Below are positions 38,356-46,604 of a DNA stretch of 64,000 nucleotides, piece by piece. The stretch covers positions 16,992 through 80,991 of the forward strand of contig CALUPV010000008.1 in NCBI GenBank assembly GCA_944322745.1. The letters are read 5' to 3'. The DNA is from Candidatus Gastranaerophilales bacterium (GTDB lineage: Bacteria; Cyanobacteriota; Vampirovibrionia; Gastranaerophilales; Gastranaerophilaceae). The notes below the pieces were generated by a model. That model was given only the letters and a program-made list of their open reading frames with translations, was not told the DNA's origin and did not search any database. A program made the position numbers and the translations under genes. Position 1 is the stretch's first letter. The number at the start of each line of letters is the position of its first letter.

Positions 38356-39186
38356 ATGAAAATAAGAAATGGAAATTATTTAAAAAATATAAATTTTTAC
38401 TCCCGAAACAAAAATGTAAGAAAAGCCGATGATATACAAAGAAGGGCAAGAAATGTGTTTCCGGTATTAAGTCCTTCATATATTGATGAATTCTATTCTT
38501 CTACAAGATTAATAAATGATCTGCCTATAAACTTGCAAGCAAGAATGATTTTCAAGAAAATTGACAGAAAACTAACCGCCCTAAGAAAAGTTACAAAAGA
38601 ACCGAGGAAATATGATATAGAAGAACCATCTTTTCTCAGAGAAACCCCAAATGCAACATTATTAAACAATATTCAGCTATTAAGAGTGGGAAATTGTGAG
38701 GAATGTGCAGCAACAGTACTTGCCGCATTAGCTGCAAATGGTTATTATAATTCTCAAAAAGTATACTTAGGATTAGAGGTTCAATACATTGATAAAAAGA
38801 CAGGAGAAATCAGTTACAATGAGGTTGAACCGTTAGACCATTCTTTTGTTATAACAACACTTGATAAAGAAAACCCAAAAGAAAAAGACAAAATTGTAAT
38901 TGATTCTTGGCTTGGCTTTGCAGATAACATTTCAGGCGCAAAAGCCCGTTTTAAAAAAATGCTGAAAAAAGAACATATAGATAACATTCTTTCTTATCAT
39001 CGTTCAATGTTTAGATTAAATAAATCTCTTGAAACAGGTAAAATTATAGATTTCAAGGACTACGAGTTGCACTCTAACTTTGTATTTTATCCGGCAAGTT
39101 CTCTAACTGAAAACGAATTAAAACAATTAGGTACATATTCAAGAATCATGTATAACGATTTAGTACTGCCTTCCTTAATAAATTAA
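38356..39186 (+). CDS. Predicted papain/transglutaminase-like cysteine hydrolase, unknown
   Basis: 276 residues, no named family recognised. The central part has a possible Cys-His-Asp triad: RVGNCEECAATVLAALAANG (C114), DHSFVIT (H162) and VIDSWLGF (D183). The spacing and the HSFV and ID-x-W context resemble transglutaminase-like or papain-fold proteases. The first 80 residues are basic and helical, with no signal peptide. It converges on the HNH gene with a 4-base overlap. A proteolytic or peptide-modifying role is inferred. Confidence 0.6.
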   Translation: MKIRNGNYLKNINFYSRNKNVRKADDIQRRARNVFPVLSPSYIDEFYSSTRLINDLPINLQARMIFKKIDRKLTALRKVTKEPRKYDIEEPSFLRETPNATLLNNIQLLRVGNCEECAATVLAALAANGYYNSQKVYLGLEVQYIDKKTGEISYNEVEPLDHSFVITTLDKENPKEKDKIVIDSWLGFADNISGAKARFKKMLKKEHIDNILSYHRSMFRLNKSLETGKIIDFKDYELHSNFVFYPASSLTENELKQLGTYSRIMYNDLVLPSLIN

Positions 39187-39695
39187 GAAGCTTCAAAAAA
39201 TTCCAGCCAATATTTTATAATACTTTGAGGATATTTTTTCATCTCAAATTTTAAATAATCTTTGGGTCTATATGGTCTTCTTAAAAGTTTCATTTTTGCT
39301 TCTTTGGGTGTTCTATCTGCTTTTTTTTGATTACATTCTTTACAGCAAGCAACTATATTTTCCCAAATATCAGGACCGAATCTGGATTTTGGAAAAACAT
39401 GATCCAGTGTTAATTCCTCAGCCGGAAACTTTTTTCCGCAATACTGACAAACAAAATTATCTCTTACTAATATATTTTCACGACAAAATGGCAGTTCTTT
39501 ATATGGAACTGCCAATTCATATGTTAATTTTATTACACAAGGAATTAATATATTATCAACTTTAATCATACTATCAATATCATTAAGCATTCTGGCATTT
39601 TCTGCCTTACCTTTTATCAACAAAATTAATGCCCTTTTCCAACTGCATATATTTATAGGGTGATTATGTGAATCTAGTAAAAGTACCTTTTTCAT
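39183..39695 (-). CDS. HNH endonuclease, cyanobacterial type
   Basis: 170 residues. The HNH core is CQYCGKKFPAEELTLDHVFP, then NIVACCKECNQKKADRTP; two CxxC pairs bind a structural zinc and DHV gives the catalytic His. The N-terminal MKKVLLLDSHNHPINICSWKRA is characteristic of this common cyanobacterial HNH family. It stands alone with no intron or restriction partner, so it may act in DNA repair or as a selfish nuclease. Confidence 0.88.
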   Translation of the reverse strand: MKKVLLLDSHNHPINICSWKRALILLIKGKAENARMLNDIDSMIKVDNILIPCVIKLTYELAVPYKELPFCRENILVRDNFVCQYCGKKFPAEELTLDHVFPKSRFGPDIWENIVACCKECNQKKADRTPKEAKMKLLRRPYRPKDYLKFEMKKYPQSIIKYWLEFFEAS

Positions 39696-39789
39696 ATTAA
39701 CTCCTACAATTGTAGTATTCCCAATTTGGGCTGTTTTTAAACTTTTTTAGGGAATTTAACCTAAAAAACTTTTGTGCAATAATTAAATT

Positions 39790-40341
39790 ATGAAAAAGGC
39801 ATCATTATTTGAAATATTTAAAATATTTTTTATTATCGGTCTGCAATTATTGGGCGGAGGTTATGTAATAGTACCTTTACTAAAGAAATATATAGTAGAG
39901 GAAAGAAATTGGCTTACTGAAGAAGAACTGGTTGATTTCTACGCAATGAGCCAATGTATACCCGGTATAATAGCAGGAAATATTGCAACTTGTGCAGGCT
40001 ATAGGACAAGAGGTTTTTTGGGGGCATTAATGGCAATTGCCGGAATTGTTGCACCATCTTTTATTATTATAATTGCACTAGCGAATATTTTATCCGGAAT
40101 TATTGAATACCCGGTAGTACAGAATGCCTTTTGGGGTATAAGAGTTTCAGTAGTAATCCTTATACTTTTAACAATAAAAGATTTGTGGGCCAAAAGTGTA
40201 AATTCAAAATTCACTTACACATTATTTTCAATAATATTAATATGCCTGTTAATATTACCGATTTCACCGACATTGATAATAATACTATCTGCATTTATTG
40301 CCCTAATATATGGAAAAATAAAGGAGCAAAAAAATGCTTAA
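39790..40341 (+). CDS. Chromate transporter, N-terminal half
   Basis: 183 residues with five to six membrane helices and the ChrA signatures FIIGLQLLGGGYVIVPLLKK and AMSQCIPGIIAGNIATCAGY. ChrA-family transporters are often split into two short subunits that work together; the second is the overlapping gene downstream. The family exports chromate in some bacteria, but in anaerobes the natural anion is unknown. Confidence 0.9.
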   Translation: MKKASLFEIFKIFFIIGLQLLGGGYVIVPLLKKYIVEERNWLTEEELVDFYAMSQCIPGIIAGNIATCAGYRTRGFLGALMAIAGIVAPSFIIIIALANILSGIIEYPVVQNAFWGIRVSVVILILLTIKDLWAKSVNSKFTYTLFSIILICLLILPISPTLIIILSAFIALIYGKIKEQKNA

Positions 40342-40894
40342 ACTTTATTTTCTATTATTTTATGAATTTACAAAGATAGGCATATTTGCGCTGGGTGGTG
40401 GCTATGCTGCTTTACCGTTTTTATACTATATGCAAGCAAAATATAATTGGTTTACTGTAGATGAACTGACAAATATGATTGCGGTTTCAAATATAACCCC
40501 CGGTCCAATAGGTATAAATATGGCAACATACACAGGATTCACTACTGCAAAATTCTTAGGTGCAATTATATCAACTGTTGCTATTGTATTAGTACCATTT
40601 TTTATGACGATTATCATAACAAGATTATTCACAAAATTTCAAGATGAGAAATGTGTATGTTCAGTTTTTGAAGGATTAAGACCTGCAGCTTGTGCCCTTT
40701 TAGCTTCTATCGGAATTAAACTTTTAATTGATACAATAACAAGCAGAAATGAACTTTCTGCAATAACTATAGATTATCACGCATTAATACTATTTATAAT
40801 TCTTCTTATACCTTTCTCCTTTTTCAAGAAAAACCCTCTTCTCACAATAATGGCGGGCGCAGTCGGAGGCATAATAATTCGCAGTCTTTTTTAA
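40334..40894 (+). CDS. Chromate transporter, C-terminal half
   Basis: 186 residues with the second-half signatures FTKIGIFALGGGYAALPFLY and SNITPGPIGINMATYTGF. It overlaps the preceding half by 8 bases, fitting a coupled heterodimer. The inverse repeat of the GGGYA/GGGYV motif in both halves reflects their ancestral duplication. Confidence 0.9.
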   Translation: MLKLYFLLFYEFTKIGIFALGGGYAALPFLYYMQAKYNWFTVDELTNMIAVSNITPGPIGINMATYTGFTTAKFLGAIISTVAIVLVPFFMTIIITRLFTKFQDEKCVCSVFEGLRPAACALLASIGIKLLIDTITSRNELSAITIDYHALILFIILLIPFSFFKKNPLLTIMAGAVGGIIIRSLF

Positions 40895-40933
40895 AACATT
40901 AAGAAATGTTAACAAAATCCGTTATTTAGTAAA

Positions 40934-40962
40934 TTGTTAATCCTAAAATGTTTTTATATAAA
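40934..40962 (+). promoter_or_regulatory. Promoter of the 41007 gene
   Basis: TTGTTA (40934-40939), a 17-base spacer and TATAAA (40957-40962). The 19 bases 40945-40963 are identical to the promoter at 3057-3075. Confidence 0.6.
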
Positions 40963-41006
40963 TGTGGGTAGTTTAGGTTAACAGTTTTATAGTGGAGGTT
41001 AGTTTT

Positions 41007-41612
41007 ATGACAGTATCTTTTCAAAATGGTAGTTTTTTAGGAGGCAGTGCATCAGCATCATCTTTAACAACTAGTGGCGGAGTTACAGCTGCAAGTTTAT
41101 ATAATACAGAATACTTAGATAAAAAATATGATTATACAGATACAAGAGAATCTTATGAAATTGCATATTCAGGTAGAGATGCTGCAATTGAAACAAAAAT
41201 ATCCAATATTGGTTCATATTTAGCAAATGGAAAAGAAGATAAAGCATTAGCAGCTTATGAAGAACTTCTTTCTGAAATGTCAAGTCAAACAAGATATGCT
41301 CAATTAGTTGGAGATGATGGAGATGATACACAATTAAGGGCAATAGCAAGACAACTTATTGAATCTGAAATTGGCGGTGATTTAGAAGAATTCATAAGAG
41401 AAAATGCAAGAGACCAAGCAGGTGTTGATCATCAAAAGGTATTAACTTGGGGTAATTGTGATTCAACAAGCCAAGAAGACCTACTTGCAGCAATGTGTGA
41501 CATTGACGAAGAAGAAGGAAGCGGAAATATAATTGTATCAGGTTTAGCATTAGTAGTAAGCCCATTTGTATGTCTCGGCAACTGGTTATTCAATGGCAAC
41601 AAAAAGATGTAA
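41007..41612 (+). CDS. Unknown acidic protein with a C-terminal hydrophobic segment
   Basis: 201 residues from ATG 41007, chosen over GTG 40992 because GGAGG lies just before it. It starts with a Ser/Gly/Thr-rich stretch (MTVSFQNGSFLGGSASASSL), continues with a helical acidic middle, and ends with a hydrophobic helix (NIIVSGLALVVSPFVCLGNW) that may anchor it. No family recognised. It is monocistronic with its own promoter and terminator; the promoter is related to that of the 3107 gene. Confidence 0.7.
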   Translation: MTVSFQNGSFLGGSASASSLTTSGGVTAASLYNTEYLDKKYDYTDTRESYEIAYSGRDAAIETKISNIGSYLANGKEDKALAAYEELLSEMSSQTRYAQLVGDDGDDTQLRAIARQLIESEIGGDLEEFIRENARDQAGVDHQKVLTWGNCDSTSQEDLLAAMCDIDEEEGSGNIIVSGLALVVSPFVCLGNWLFNGNKKM

Positions 41613-41646
41613 TAAACAAAAAAATATACACACGAAACAAAATAAC

Positions 41647-41676
41647 AAAAAGGCAGATTTATTATCTGCCTTTTTT
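41647..41676. terminator. Bidirectional terminator overlapping the cysE 3' end
   Basis: 12-bp stem AAAAAGGCAGAT/ATCTGCCTTTTT (41647-41658 with 41664-41675). The right arm encodes the last Lys-Gly-Arg codons of cysE. It ends the 41007 gene and cysE. Confidence 0.88.
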
Positions 41677-42318
41677 CAATTCATCTATTTGTTCTTTTAA
41701 ATCTTGAACTTCATATTTTAACCTATTCAACTGACAAGTTATAGGATCAGGGATTCTATTATGCATTAACTGACCTTGTATCAATAATTTTTGTCTTACA
41801 ATTCTACCAGGAATACCTACAACAGTGGAATTTTCAGGAACAGAATCAACTACAACACTACCGGCACCAATTCTTGAATTAGAACCTATTTCAATATTAC
41901 CAAGAACTTTAGCTCCTGAACCAACAACAATATTATTTCCAAGGGTAGGATGACGTTTACCATGTTCATTTCCAGTACCGCCAAGCGTTACTCCCTGATA
42001 CAATAATACGTCATCACCAATTATTGTAGTAGCACCAATTACAACGCCCATACCGTGGTCAATAAAGAATCGACGTCCAATTCTTGCTTGTGGATGTATT
42101 TCAATACCCGTAAAAAATCTAGATATATTTGAAATCATTCTAGGGATTAAAGGTATTTTCCAATAATTAAGTTTATGTGCAATCCTATGTAATATTAACG
42201 CATGCAATCCGGGATAACATAGTAAAACTTCTAGAATATTTTCTGCAGCCGGATCCTTATCATAAATAGTTTGAATATCTTCTTTTATTTGTGAAAATAC
42301 TTTTTTTATTAAACGCAT
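41662..42318 (-). CDS. cysE: Serine O-acetyltransferase
   Basis: 218 residues. The left-handed beta-helix hexapeptide repeats and the active-site region are visible: IDHGMGVVIGATTIIGDDVL, LGGTGNEHGKRHPTLGN. This is the short form of CysE with one N-terminal helical domain. It acetylates serine with acetyl-CoA for cysteine synthesis, linking to serine made by SerA. It starts directly after tyrS and is probably in its operon. Confidence 0.95.
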   Translation of the reverse strand: MRLIKKVFSQIKEDIQTIYDKDPAAENILEVLLCYPGLHALILHRIAHKLNYWKIPLIPRMISNISRFFTGIEIHPQARIGRRFFIDHGMGVVIGATTIIGDDVLLYQGVTLGGTGNEHGKRHPTLGNNIVVGSGAKVLGNIEIGSNSRIGAGSVVVDSVPENSTVVGIPGRIVRQKLLIQGQLMHNRIPDPITCQLNRLKYEVQDLKEQIDELKKGR

Positions 42319-43545
42319 CTAAACACCTTTTATGTATTTTCTTTTACCATATTGTACGATAACTGGCAACATAGATTTTGATATTATAAAATTAGGATTT
42401 GTCTGTTTTTCCGAATTAACTTTTAAAGCACCTGATGAAGCAAGTCTTTTAATTTCGCCTCTGCTTAAAGATTTATCAAAGTTTGAAACAAAATCAATCA
42501 AAGTAATATCATTATCAATTTTAACTTCAGGAATATCATCAGGGATTTCTTTATTTTGTACAACCTTAACAAAATTTTCTTGAGCTTCATCTGCAGCTTG
42601 TTTACCATTATACATTTCAGTAATTGTATATGCCAGTTTCATTTTTATATCTCGAGGATTTACTGATTTTAAATTTTCTTCAATTTCTTTCAATTCTTCA
42701 TTAGAAATTTCAGTAAGAAGAGCGAAATATTTGACGATAAGATTATCCGAAATTGACATTAACTTACCATACATATCTTTAGGCGAATCAGTTAAACTAA
42801 TACAATGTTCAGGAAAAGACTTTGACATTTTAACAATACCGTCAGTACCTTCAAGTAAAGGTAAAAGCATAACCATTTGAGGATTTTCTTTCCCATATGC
42901 ACTTTGAATTTCTCGACCAAGTAAATTATTGAACCTTTGATCAGTACCACCGAGCTCAATATCAGAATCAACAACAACAGAATCATATGCTTGCATTAAG
43001 GGATAGAAAAATTCATGAACAGAGATTGGTCTGTTTTCAGCATATCTTTTAGCGAAATCATCTCTTGTCATAATTTGGGCAACTGTAACTTTTGAAGCTA
43101 ATTTAAGCATATCAACAAAATTCAAATCAAATAACCAATCAGCATTGTTTCTAATTTCAGCTTTTTCAACATCAACAACTTTTGAAATTTGTTCGAAATA
43201 AGTTTGTGCATTTTGTTCAACTTGTTCTTTCGTCAAACTAGGTCTTGTATCAGATTTTCCGGATGGGTCACCAATCATACCGGTACCACCACCAACAATC
43301 AAAATAATTTTATGACCTAAGTCTTGGAATTGTTTAATCTTTCTCATTACAACAGTATGACCAAGATGCAAATCCGGTCTGGATGGATCCATACCAAGTT
43401 TTATCCTTAATGGTTTATTTCCTTCTTTTGATTTTTGAAGTTTCAATGCAAGTTCTTCTATTCCGCCAGGAAGTACTTCTGCGCCTCTTGCCAAAAGTTC
43501 TGCTTGTTTTATAAATTCTTCTTTTATTTCAATTTGAGTCTGCAT
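42319..43545 (-). CDS. tyrS: Tyrosyl-tRNA synthetase
   Basis: 408 residues from ATG 43545, chosen for AGGTG 6 bases upstream. Class I motifs are HLGH (LHLGHTVVMRK) and KMSKS (GIVKMSKSFPEH); the C-terminus is an S4 RNA-binding domain (about 340-405). The KMSKS rather than KFGKT motif places it in the TyrZ-like group. It charges tRNA-Tyr. It is followed immediately by cysE. A hairpin at 43593-43615 precedes it, more likely the upstream gene's terminator than a T-box. Confidence 0.95.
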   Translation of the reverse strand: MQTQIEIKEEFIKQAELLARGAEVLPGGIEELALKLQKSKEGNKPLRIKLGMDPSRPDLHLGHTVVMRKIKQFQDLGHKIILIVGGGTGMIGDPSGKSDTRPSLTKEQVEQNAQTYFEQISKVVDVEKAEIRNNADWLFDLNFVDMLKLASKVTVAQIMTRDDFAKRYAENRPISVHEFFYPLMQAYDSVVVDSDIELGGTDQRFNNLLGREIQSAYGKENPQMVMLLPLLEGTDGIVKMSKSFPEHCISLTDSPKDMYGKLMSISDNLIVKYFALLTEISNEELKEIEENLKSVNPRDIKMKLAYTITEMYNGKQAADEAQENFVKVVQNKEIPDDIPEVKIDNDITLIDFVSNFDKSLSRGEIKRLASSGALKVNSEKQTNPNFIISKSMLPVIVQYGKRKYIKGV

Positions 43546-43584
43546 CTTAATCACCTATTTCTTATATAACAAAAATATTATCTC

Positions 43585-43616
43585 ACAAAAAAAACTCCGA
43601 TTTAAATTCGGAGTTC
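43585..43616 (-). terminator. Terminator of the 43635 gene
   Basis: 8-bp stem AACTCCGA/TCGGAGTT (43593-43600 with 43608-43615), followed on the minus strand by about eight T. It lies in the leader of tyrS, so some read-through could feed tyrS. Confidence 0.75.
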
Positions 43617-43634
43617 TTTTATTCAAAAAAATAA

Positions 43635-43832
43635 CTATACTAATCTAACGTTAGTAGATGTACCTTTTTTAGACATTTCAACTTTACCTTCGCGAGCTAA
43701 CCAGCCTAAACCTAATTCAGCAAAGTTTCCTTTAAGATCTAATTCTTTTTTCATTTTTGCAACAGAAGTTTCACCGTTTTCGTTTAAATAATTCCAGATT
43801 TGACCTGCTGTTTGTCCGATAGTTTCCATCAT
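43635..43832 (-). CDS. Winged-helix DNA-binding domain protein (DUF2582 type)
   Basis: 65 residues, one winged-helix domain: IGQTAGQIWNYLNENGETSV, then LDLKGNFAELGLGWLAREGK and a beta-hairpin with KKGTSTNVRLV. It fits the small PF10771-type family, whose targets are unknown. It faces leuD across a 92-bp divergent region and ends at a terminator. Confidence 0.85.
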   Translation of the reverse strand: MMETIGQTAGQIWNYLNENGETSVAKMKKELDLKGNFAELGLGWLAREGKVEMSKKGTSTNVRLV

Positions 43833-43924
43833 TTACCTCTCCTTTTTGTAACTGCTATTAACATTTCCCACATGTAAATGTATAATCATAGTATAATACA
43901 GATTAAAGAGGATGTAAAGAAAAA

Positions 43925-44416
43925 ATGAAACAAGGCAGAGTATGGAAATACAGTGATAACATTGATACAGATGTTATTATACCTGCAAGATACTTAAATA
44001 CGGCTTCTCATGAAGAATTGGCAAAACACTGTATGGAAGATATAGATAGTTCCTTTGCAGAGAATGTAAAAACTTCTGATATTATTGTAGCAGGTGAAAA
44101 TTTTGGCTGTGGAAGTTCCAGAGAACATGCACCTATTGCAATAAAAGCATCTGGTATTGCTCTTGTTATTGCCAAAAGTTTTGCACGAATTTTTTATAGA
44201 AATGCAATTAATATAGGTCTTGCAATTTTAGAACATCCATATTTATCAGATGAAACATCGAAAGATGATATTATTGAATACGATTTATCTATGGGTATAG
44301 TAAAAAATCTTTCTACAGGCAAAGAATATCAATGTAATAAATTTCCTAAAGAAATTCAAAGTCTTATAAATGAAGGCGGATTAATAAACTATACGAGAAA
44401 AAAACTTATAAAATAA
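43925..44416 (+). CDS. leuD: 3-isopropylmalate dehydratase small subunit
   Basis: 163 residues, the short archaeal/bacterial form. Family motifs are [13 protein letters not shown] and [16 protein letters not shown], the swivel domain that binds substrate beside the 4Fe-4S centre of LeuC. It functions in leucine synthesis (or a homologous aconitase-like step). No leuC is adjacent, so the large subunit must be encoded elsewhere. A TATAAT lies upstream, and a 15-bp hairpin terminator starts at its stop codon. Confidence 0.93.
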   Translation: MKQGRVWKYSDNIDTDVIIPARYLNTASHEELAKHCMEDIDSSFAENVKTSDIIVAGENFGCGSSREHAPIAIKASGIALVIAKSFARIFYRNAINIGLAILEHPYLSDETSKDDIIEYDLSMGIVKNLSTGKEYQCNKFPKEIQSLINEGGLINYTRKKLIK

Positions 44417-44450
44417 AGAAAGAGTCCAAGATTTGGACTCTTTCTTTTTA
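44414..44450. terminator. Bidirectional terminator of leuD and hpf
   Basis: A 15-bp perfect stem, AAAGAAAGAGTCCAA with TTGGACTCTTTCTTT (44414-44428 with 44432-44446), loop of 3 and a T-rich 3' side. It is unusually long and starts at the leuD stop codon. Confidence 0.88.
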
Positions 44451-44462
44451 TAATTAAAATTC

Positions 44463-44825
44463 TTATTCTGCGACTTTTTCTACTTCCTCCTGTACAACAT
44501 CTGTTCTAATCGAAGCATTTTTAGAAGATGTAATTTGTTTTTCTTTGAATTTTTTAACTTGCCTGCTGATTTTATCAGCAACCAAATCGATACTTGCATA
44601 CATTGATTCTGCACTTTCTTCTGCTTGAACAGAACCCGATACAAATTTACATAAAACTTCTGCAGTGTGACTTTGGGCAACTGAAGGATTCTTTATGACA
44701 TTAAGAACAACATCAATTGATTGAATTTGATCATAATGATTCATAACCTTTCCGATTTTTTCTTCTGCATATGCACGAATTGCATCTGTGATTTCAATGT
44801 TACGCCCTTTAACTGTAATGCGCAT
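44463..44825 (-). CDS. hpf: Ribosome hibernation-promoting factor (HPF/RaiA)
   Basis: 120 residues: an HPF/YfiA fold (MRITVKGRNIEITDAIRAYA, SIDLVADKISRQVKKFKEK) plus a short Lys/Glu tail. This is the short type without the LrtA/long-HPF dimerisation domain common in cyanobacteria. It binds idle 30S subunits in stationary phase. A good Shine-Dalgarno (TGGAGG) and a TATAAT at 44856-44861 lie upstream. Confidence 0.93.
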   Translation of the reverse strand: MRITVKGRNIEITDAIRAYAEEKIGKVMNHYDQIQSIDVVLNVIKNPSVAQSHTAEVLCKFVSGSVQAEESAESMYASIDLVADKISRQVKKFKEKQITSSKNASIRTDVVQEEVEKVAE

Positions 44826-44855
44826 TTATCTGCCTCCATAAACTATCACTATGAT

Positions 44856-44931
44856 ATTATACCCGATTCATGGCAAGTTTTAAACCCATAAAAATAAATT
44901 AATTTTATTAAAGGGAAAAAAATGATATAAT
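44856..44931. promoter_or_regulatory. Divergent promoters of hpf and the ROK kinase
   Basis: Minus strand: TTTAAA, 17 bases, TATAAT (44856-44861) for hpf. Plus strand: TATAAT at 44926-44931 for the ROK gene, with no clear -35. Confidence 0.5.
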
Positions 44932-44958
44932 TTATTGCAAAAGAGGTATTTAAAATAT

Positions 44959-45918
44959 ATGGACAAATACTCAATAGGAATAGATCTGGGCGGAACAAAA
45001 ATACTTACTGCGCTTGTAAATATAGAAAGCGGAGAAGTTATTTCATCCATAAAGAAAAAAACAAAAAAAGATAAAGGTGCAGATAAAATTGTACATAAAA
45101 TAACTAAATCAATAAATGAGGTTTTGTCTGAAAGCCAAAAAGATATTACAGAAATAGAAAATATTGGAATTGGTGTAGCTGGTCAAATAGATAGAAATAA
45201 TGGAGTTGTTATAAATGCTCCAAACTTAGATTGTGCAAATCTAAATTTAAAAGAAATTTTAGAAAAAGAATTTAACAAAAAGGTCCTAATAGGGAACGAT
45301 GTAGAAATAGCAACAATAGGTGAAATGTATTTTGGATCAGGAAAAAATAAAACAGACTTTGTATGCATTTTCGTCGGCACTGGAATTGGTTCAGGTATCG
45401 TTCAAAATGGGAGAATAAGATATGGTGCAACAGGTACCGCCGGCGAAATAGGGCATATGATTGTAGATATAGGAGGTCGTCCTTGCGGTTGTGGAGGATG
45501 CGGATGTCTAGAAGCATATGCATCCAGATTAGCTATTGAAAAAAGAATTATAGGAGCCCTAAAAAAAGGGAGAAAATCAGATATTCAAAATTACATAACA
45601 GAAGGTAAGCCTATAAAAACAAGCATGATTAGAAAATCATTAGAAAATAATGATGAACTTGTAACACAAATAATAAATGAAGCATCTGAATACCTGGCAT
45701 CAGGACTTGCTTCGGTAATTAATTTTTACAACCCTGAAATGATAATACTTGGTGGTGGATTAATGGATGCTGTTGATTATTTTTATGAAAAATCAATACA
45801 AATAGCAAAGATAAAGTCCTTACCAACACCATCTTGTAATATTAAATTTTCGAAAGCGAAATTAGGTGATTATTCCGGAGTTATTGGGGCTGCTTTACTT
45901 TCTAAATACAGAAAATAA
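44959..45918 (+). CDS. ROK-family sugar kinase (glucokinase-like)
   Basis: 319 residues from ATG 44959, preceded by AGAGG. ASKHA-fold motifs are YSIGIDLGGTKILTALV (ATP loop), IGVAGQIDR, GNDVEIATIGEM and FVGTGIGSGIVQNG; the zinc-binding ROK signature is CGCGGCGCLEAYASR. It probably phosphorylates glucose or a related hexose, consistent with glgA elsewhere in the window. The exact sugar is not determined. Confidence 0.9.
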   Translation: MDKYSIGIDLGGTKILTALVNIESGEVISSIKKKTKKDKGADKIVHKITKSINEVLSESQKDITEIENIGIGVAGQIDRNNGVVINAPNLDCANLNLKEILEKEFNKKVLIGNDVEIATIGEMYFGSGKNKTDFVCIFVGTGIGSGIVQNGRIRYGATGTAGEIGHMIVDIGGRPCGCGGCGCLEAYASRLAIEKRIIGALKKGRKSDIQNYITEGKPIKTSMIRKSLENNDELVTQIINEASEYLASGLASVINFYNPEMIILGGGLMDAVDYFYEKSIQIAKIKSLPTPSCNIKFSKAKLGDYSGVIGAALLSKYRK

Positions 45919-45988
45919 GAATATAAACATAACAACCATTTATATATAAATATGTAAAAAAAACATATAAATCAAAAATATATAATGC

Positions 45989-46017
45989 TTGACTAAGAAA
46001 AATGTTAATGATATTCT
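45989..46017 (+). promoter_or_regulatory. Promoter for the tRNA leader
   Basis: TTGACT (45989-45994), a 17-base spacer and TATTCT (46012-46017). Start expected near 46024, just before the structured segment. Confidence 0.6.
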
Positions 46018-46030
46018 TTTGATGTTAAAA

Positions 46031-46107
46031 GGGCTTGTGGCACTGTGCCGAGAAAAATGATTAATTATCATTTTTGGAGAGGTAGGTAGCGCAGCTACCG
46101 CAAGACC
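46031..46107 (+). ncRNA. Cloverleaf-like structured RNA upstream of the tRNA
   Basis: Outer stem GGGCTTG (46031-46037) with CAAGACC (46101-46107), one mismatch. Inside are GGCA/TGCC (46039-46049), AAAAATGAT/ATCATTTTT (46053-46075) and GGTAGC/GCTACC (46085-46099). It lacks a T-loop and normal anticodon arm, so it is not a working tRNA. It shares GGGCTTGTGG and GGTAGCGCAG with the tRNA 29 bases downstream, which suggests a decayed duplicate, though the stems are maintained. Confidence 0.4.
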
Positions 46108-46135
46108 AAGTATTTTGAAAATTGAATATAAGTAT

Positions 46136-46207
46136 GGGCTTGTGGCGCAGCGGTAGCGCAGGGGACTCATAATCCCTTGGTCGTAGGTTCGAATCCTACC
46201 GGGCCCA
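46136..46207 (+). tRNA. tRNA with anticodon CAT (Ile2 or elongator Met)
   Basis: Acceptor GGGCTTG/CGGGCCC, D arm GCGC/GCGC, anticodon stem GGGGA/TCCCT with loop CTCATAA, T arm GTAGG/CCTAC with loop TTCGAAT, discriminator A. The pair at position 1:72 and the anticodon stem exclude initiator Met. CAT could be elongator Met or the lysidine-modified tRNA-Ile2; the arm sequence resembles both. Confidence 0.9.
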
Positions 46208-46298
46208 GTTTTATATAAGTAAAAATTTATAACAATACAAAAGATGAAATCCATATATAAATAGAGATTTCATCTTTTATATTATGTTTTAATCATGA

Positions 46299-46604
46299 TT
46301 ATTTATTCAAATATATATGTTTATATATATAACTTAACCATACATATAAGAGTATTGGAAAAACAACAAAAGAAAAAGGATTCAGATAAAATGCATTATT
46401 AAAATCAAATTTAAGGATAGAAACAATTGCATGCGTCATATTACAACCCAAACATTTATTTCCAGTCAATAAATGCCACAAACAAAAATTAATACTAAAC
46501 ATACTACAAACTTTATATGCAATGAGAACTAAAAAAGGGGAGATAATAACTATTATCTCCCAAAGATGAATATTTTTTACTTTATTTTTGTAATTCTGAA
46601 CCAT
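46299..46604 (-). CDS. DUF2752 membrane protein
   Basis: 101 residues with three membrane helices. The central CLWHLLTGNKCLGCNMTHA followed by FNNAFYLNPFSF matches the DUF2752 pattern (C-x2-C near T-x-A, then A-x3-NP). Function unknown; often found next to TM2 proteins. It overlaps the TM2 gene by 23 bases. Confidence 0.8.
   Translation of the reverse strand: MVQNYKNKVKNIHLWEIIVIISPFLVLIAYKVCSMFSINFCLWHLLTGNKCLGCNMTHAIVSILKFDFNNAFYLNPFSFVVFPILLYVWLSYIYKHIYLNK

Larger units (their letters stand above)
45919..46298. other. 380-bp RNA-gene region
   Basis: No protein gene. It holds a promoter (45989-46017), a cloverleaf-like structured leader (46031-46107), a tRNA (46136-46207) and AT-rich flanks. 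A 12-base inverted repeat GATGAAATC/ GATTTCATC near 46240-46275 may serve as the terminator. Confidence 0.7.

Noticed and set aside
39183..39695. HNH gene as part of a group II intron or restriction system
   Set aside because: No reverse transcriptase, intron ends or methylase nearby; it fits a stand-alone cyanobacterial HNH family.
43546..43634. T-box or other leader in front of tyrS
   Set aside because: Only one hairpin, best explained as the upstream gene's terminator; no T-box sequence seen.
46031..46107. Calling the cloverleaf a functional tRNA
   Set aside because: No T-loop TTCGA, no standard anticodon arm and a mismatch in the outer stem.
45940..46254. 104-codon minus-strand open frame across the CAT tRNA
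   Set aside because: It is antisense to the tRNA; the GRIRTYDQGIMSPLRYR-like translation is a known spurious product of tRNA loci.
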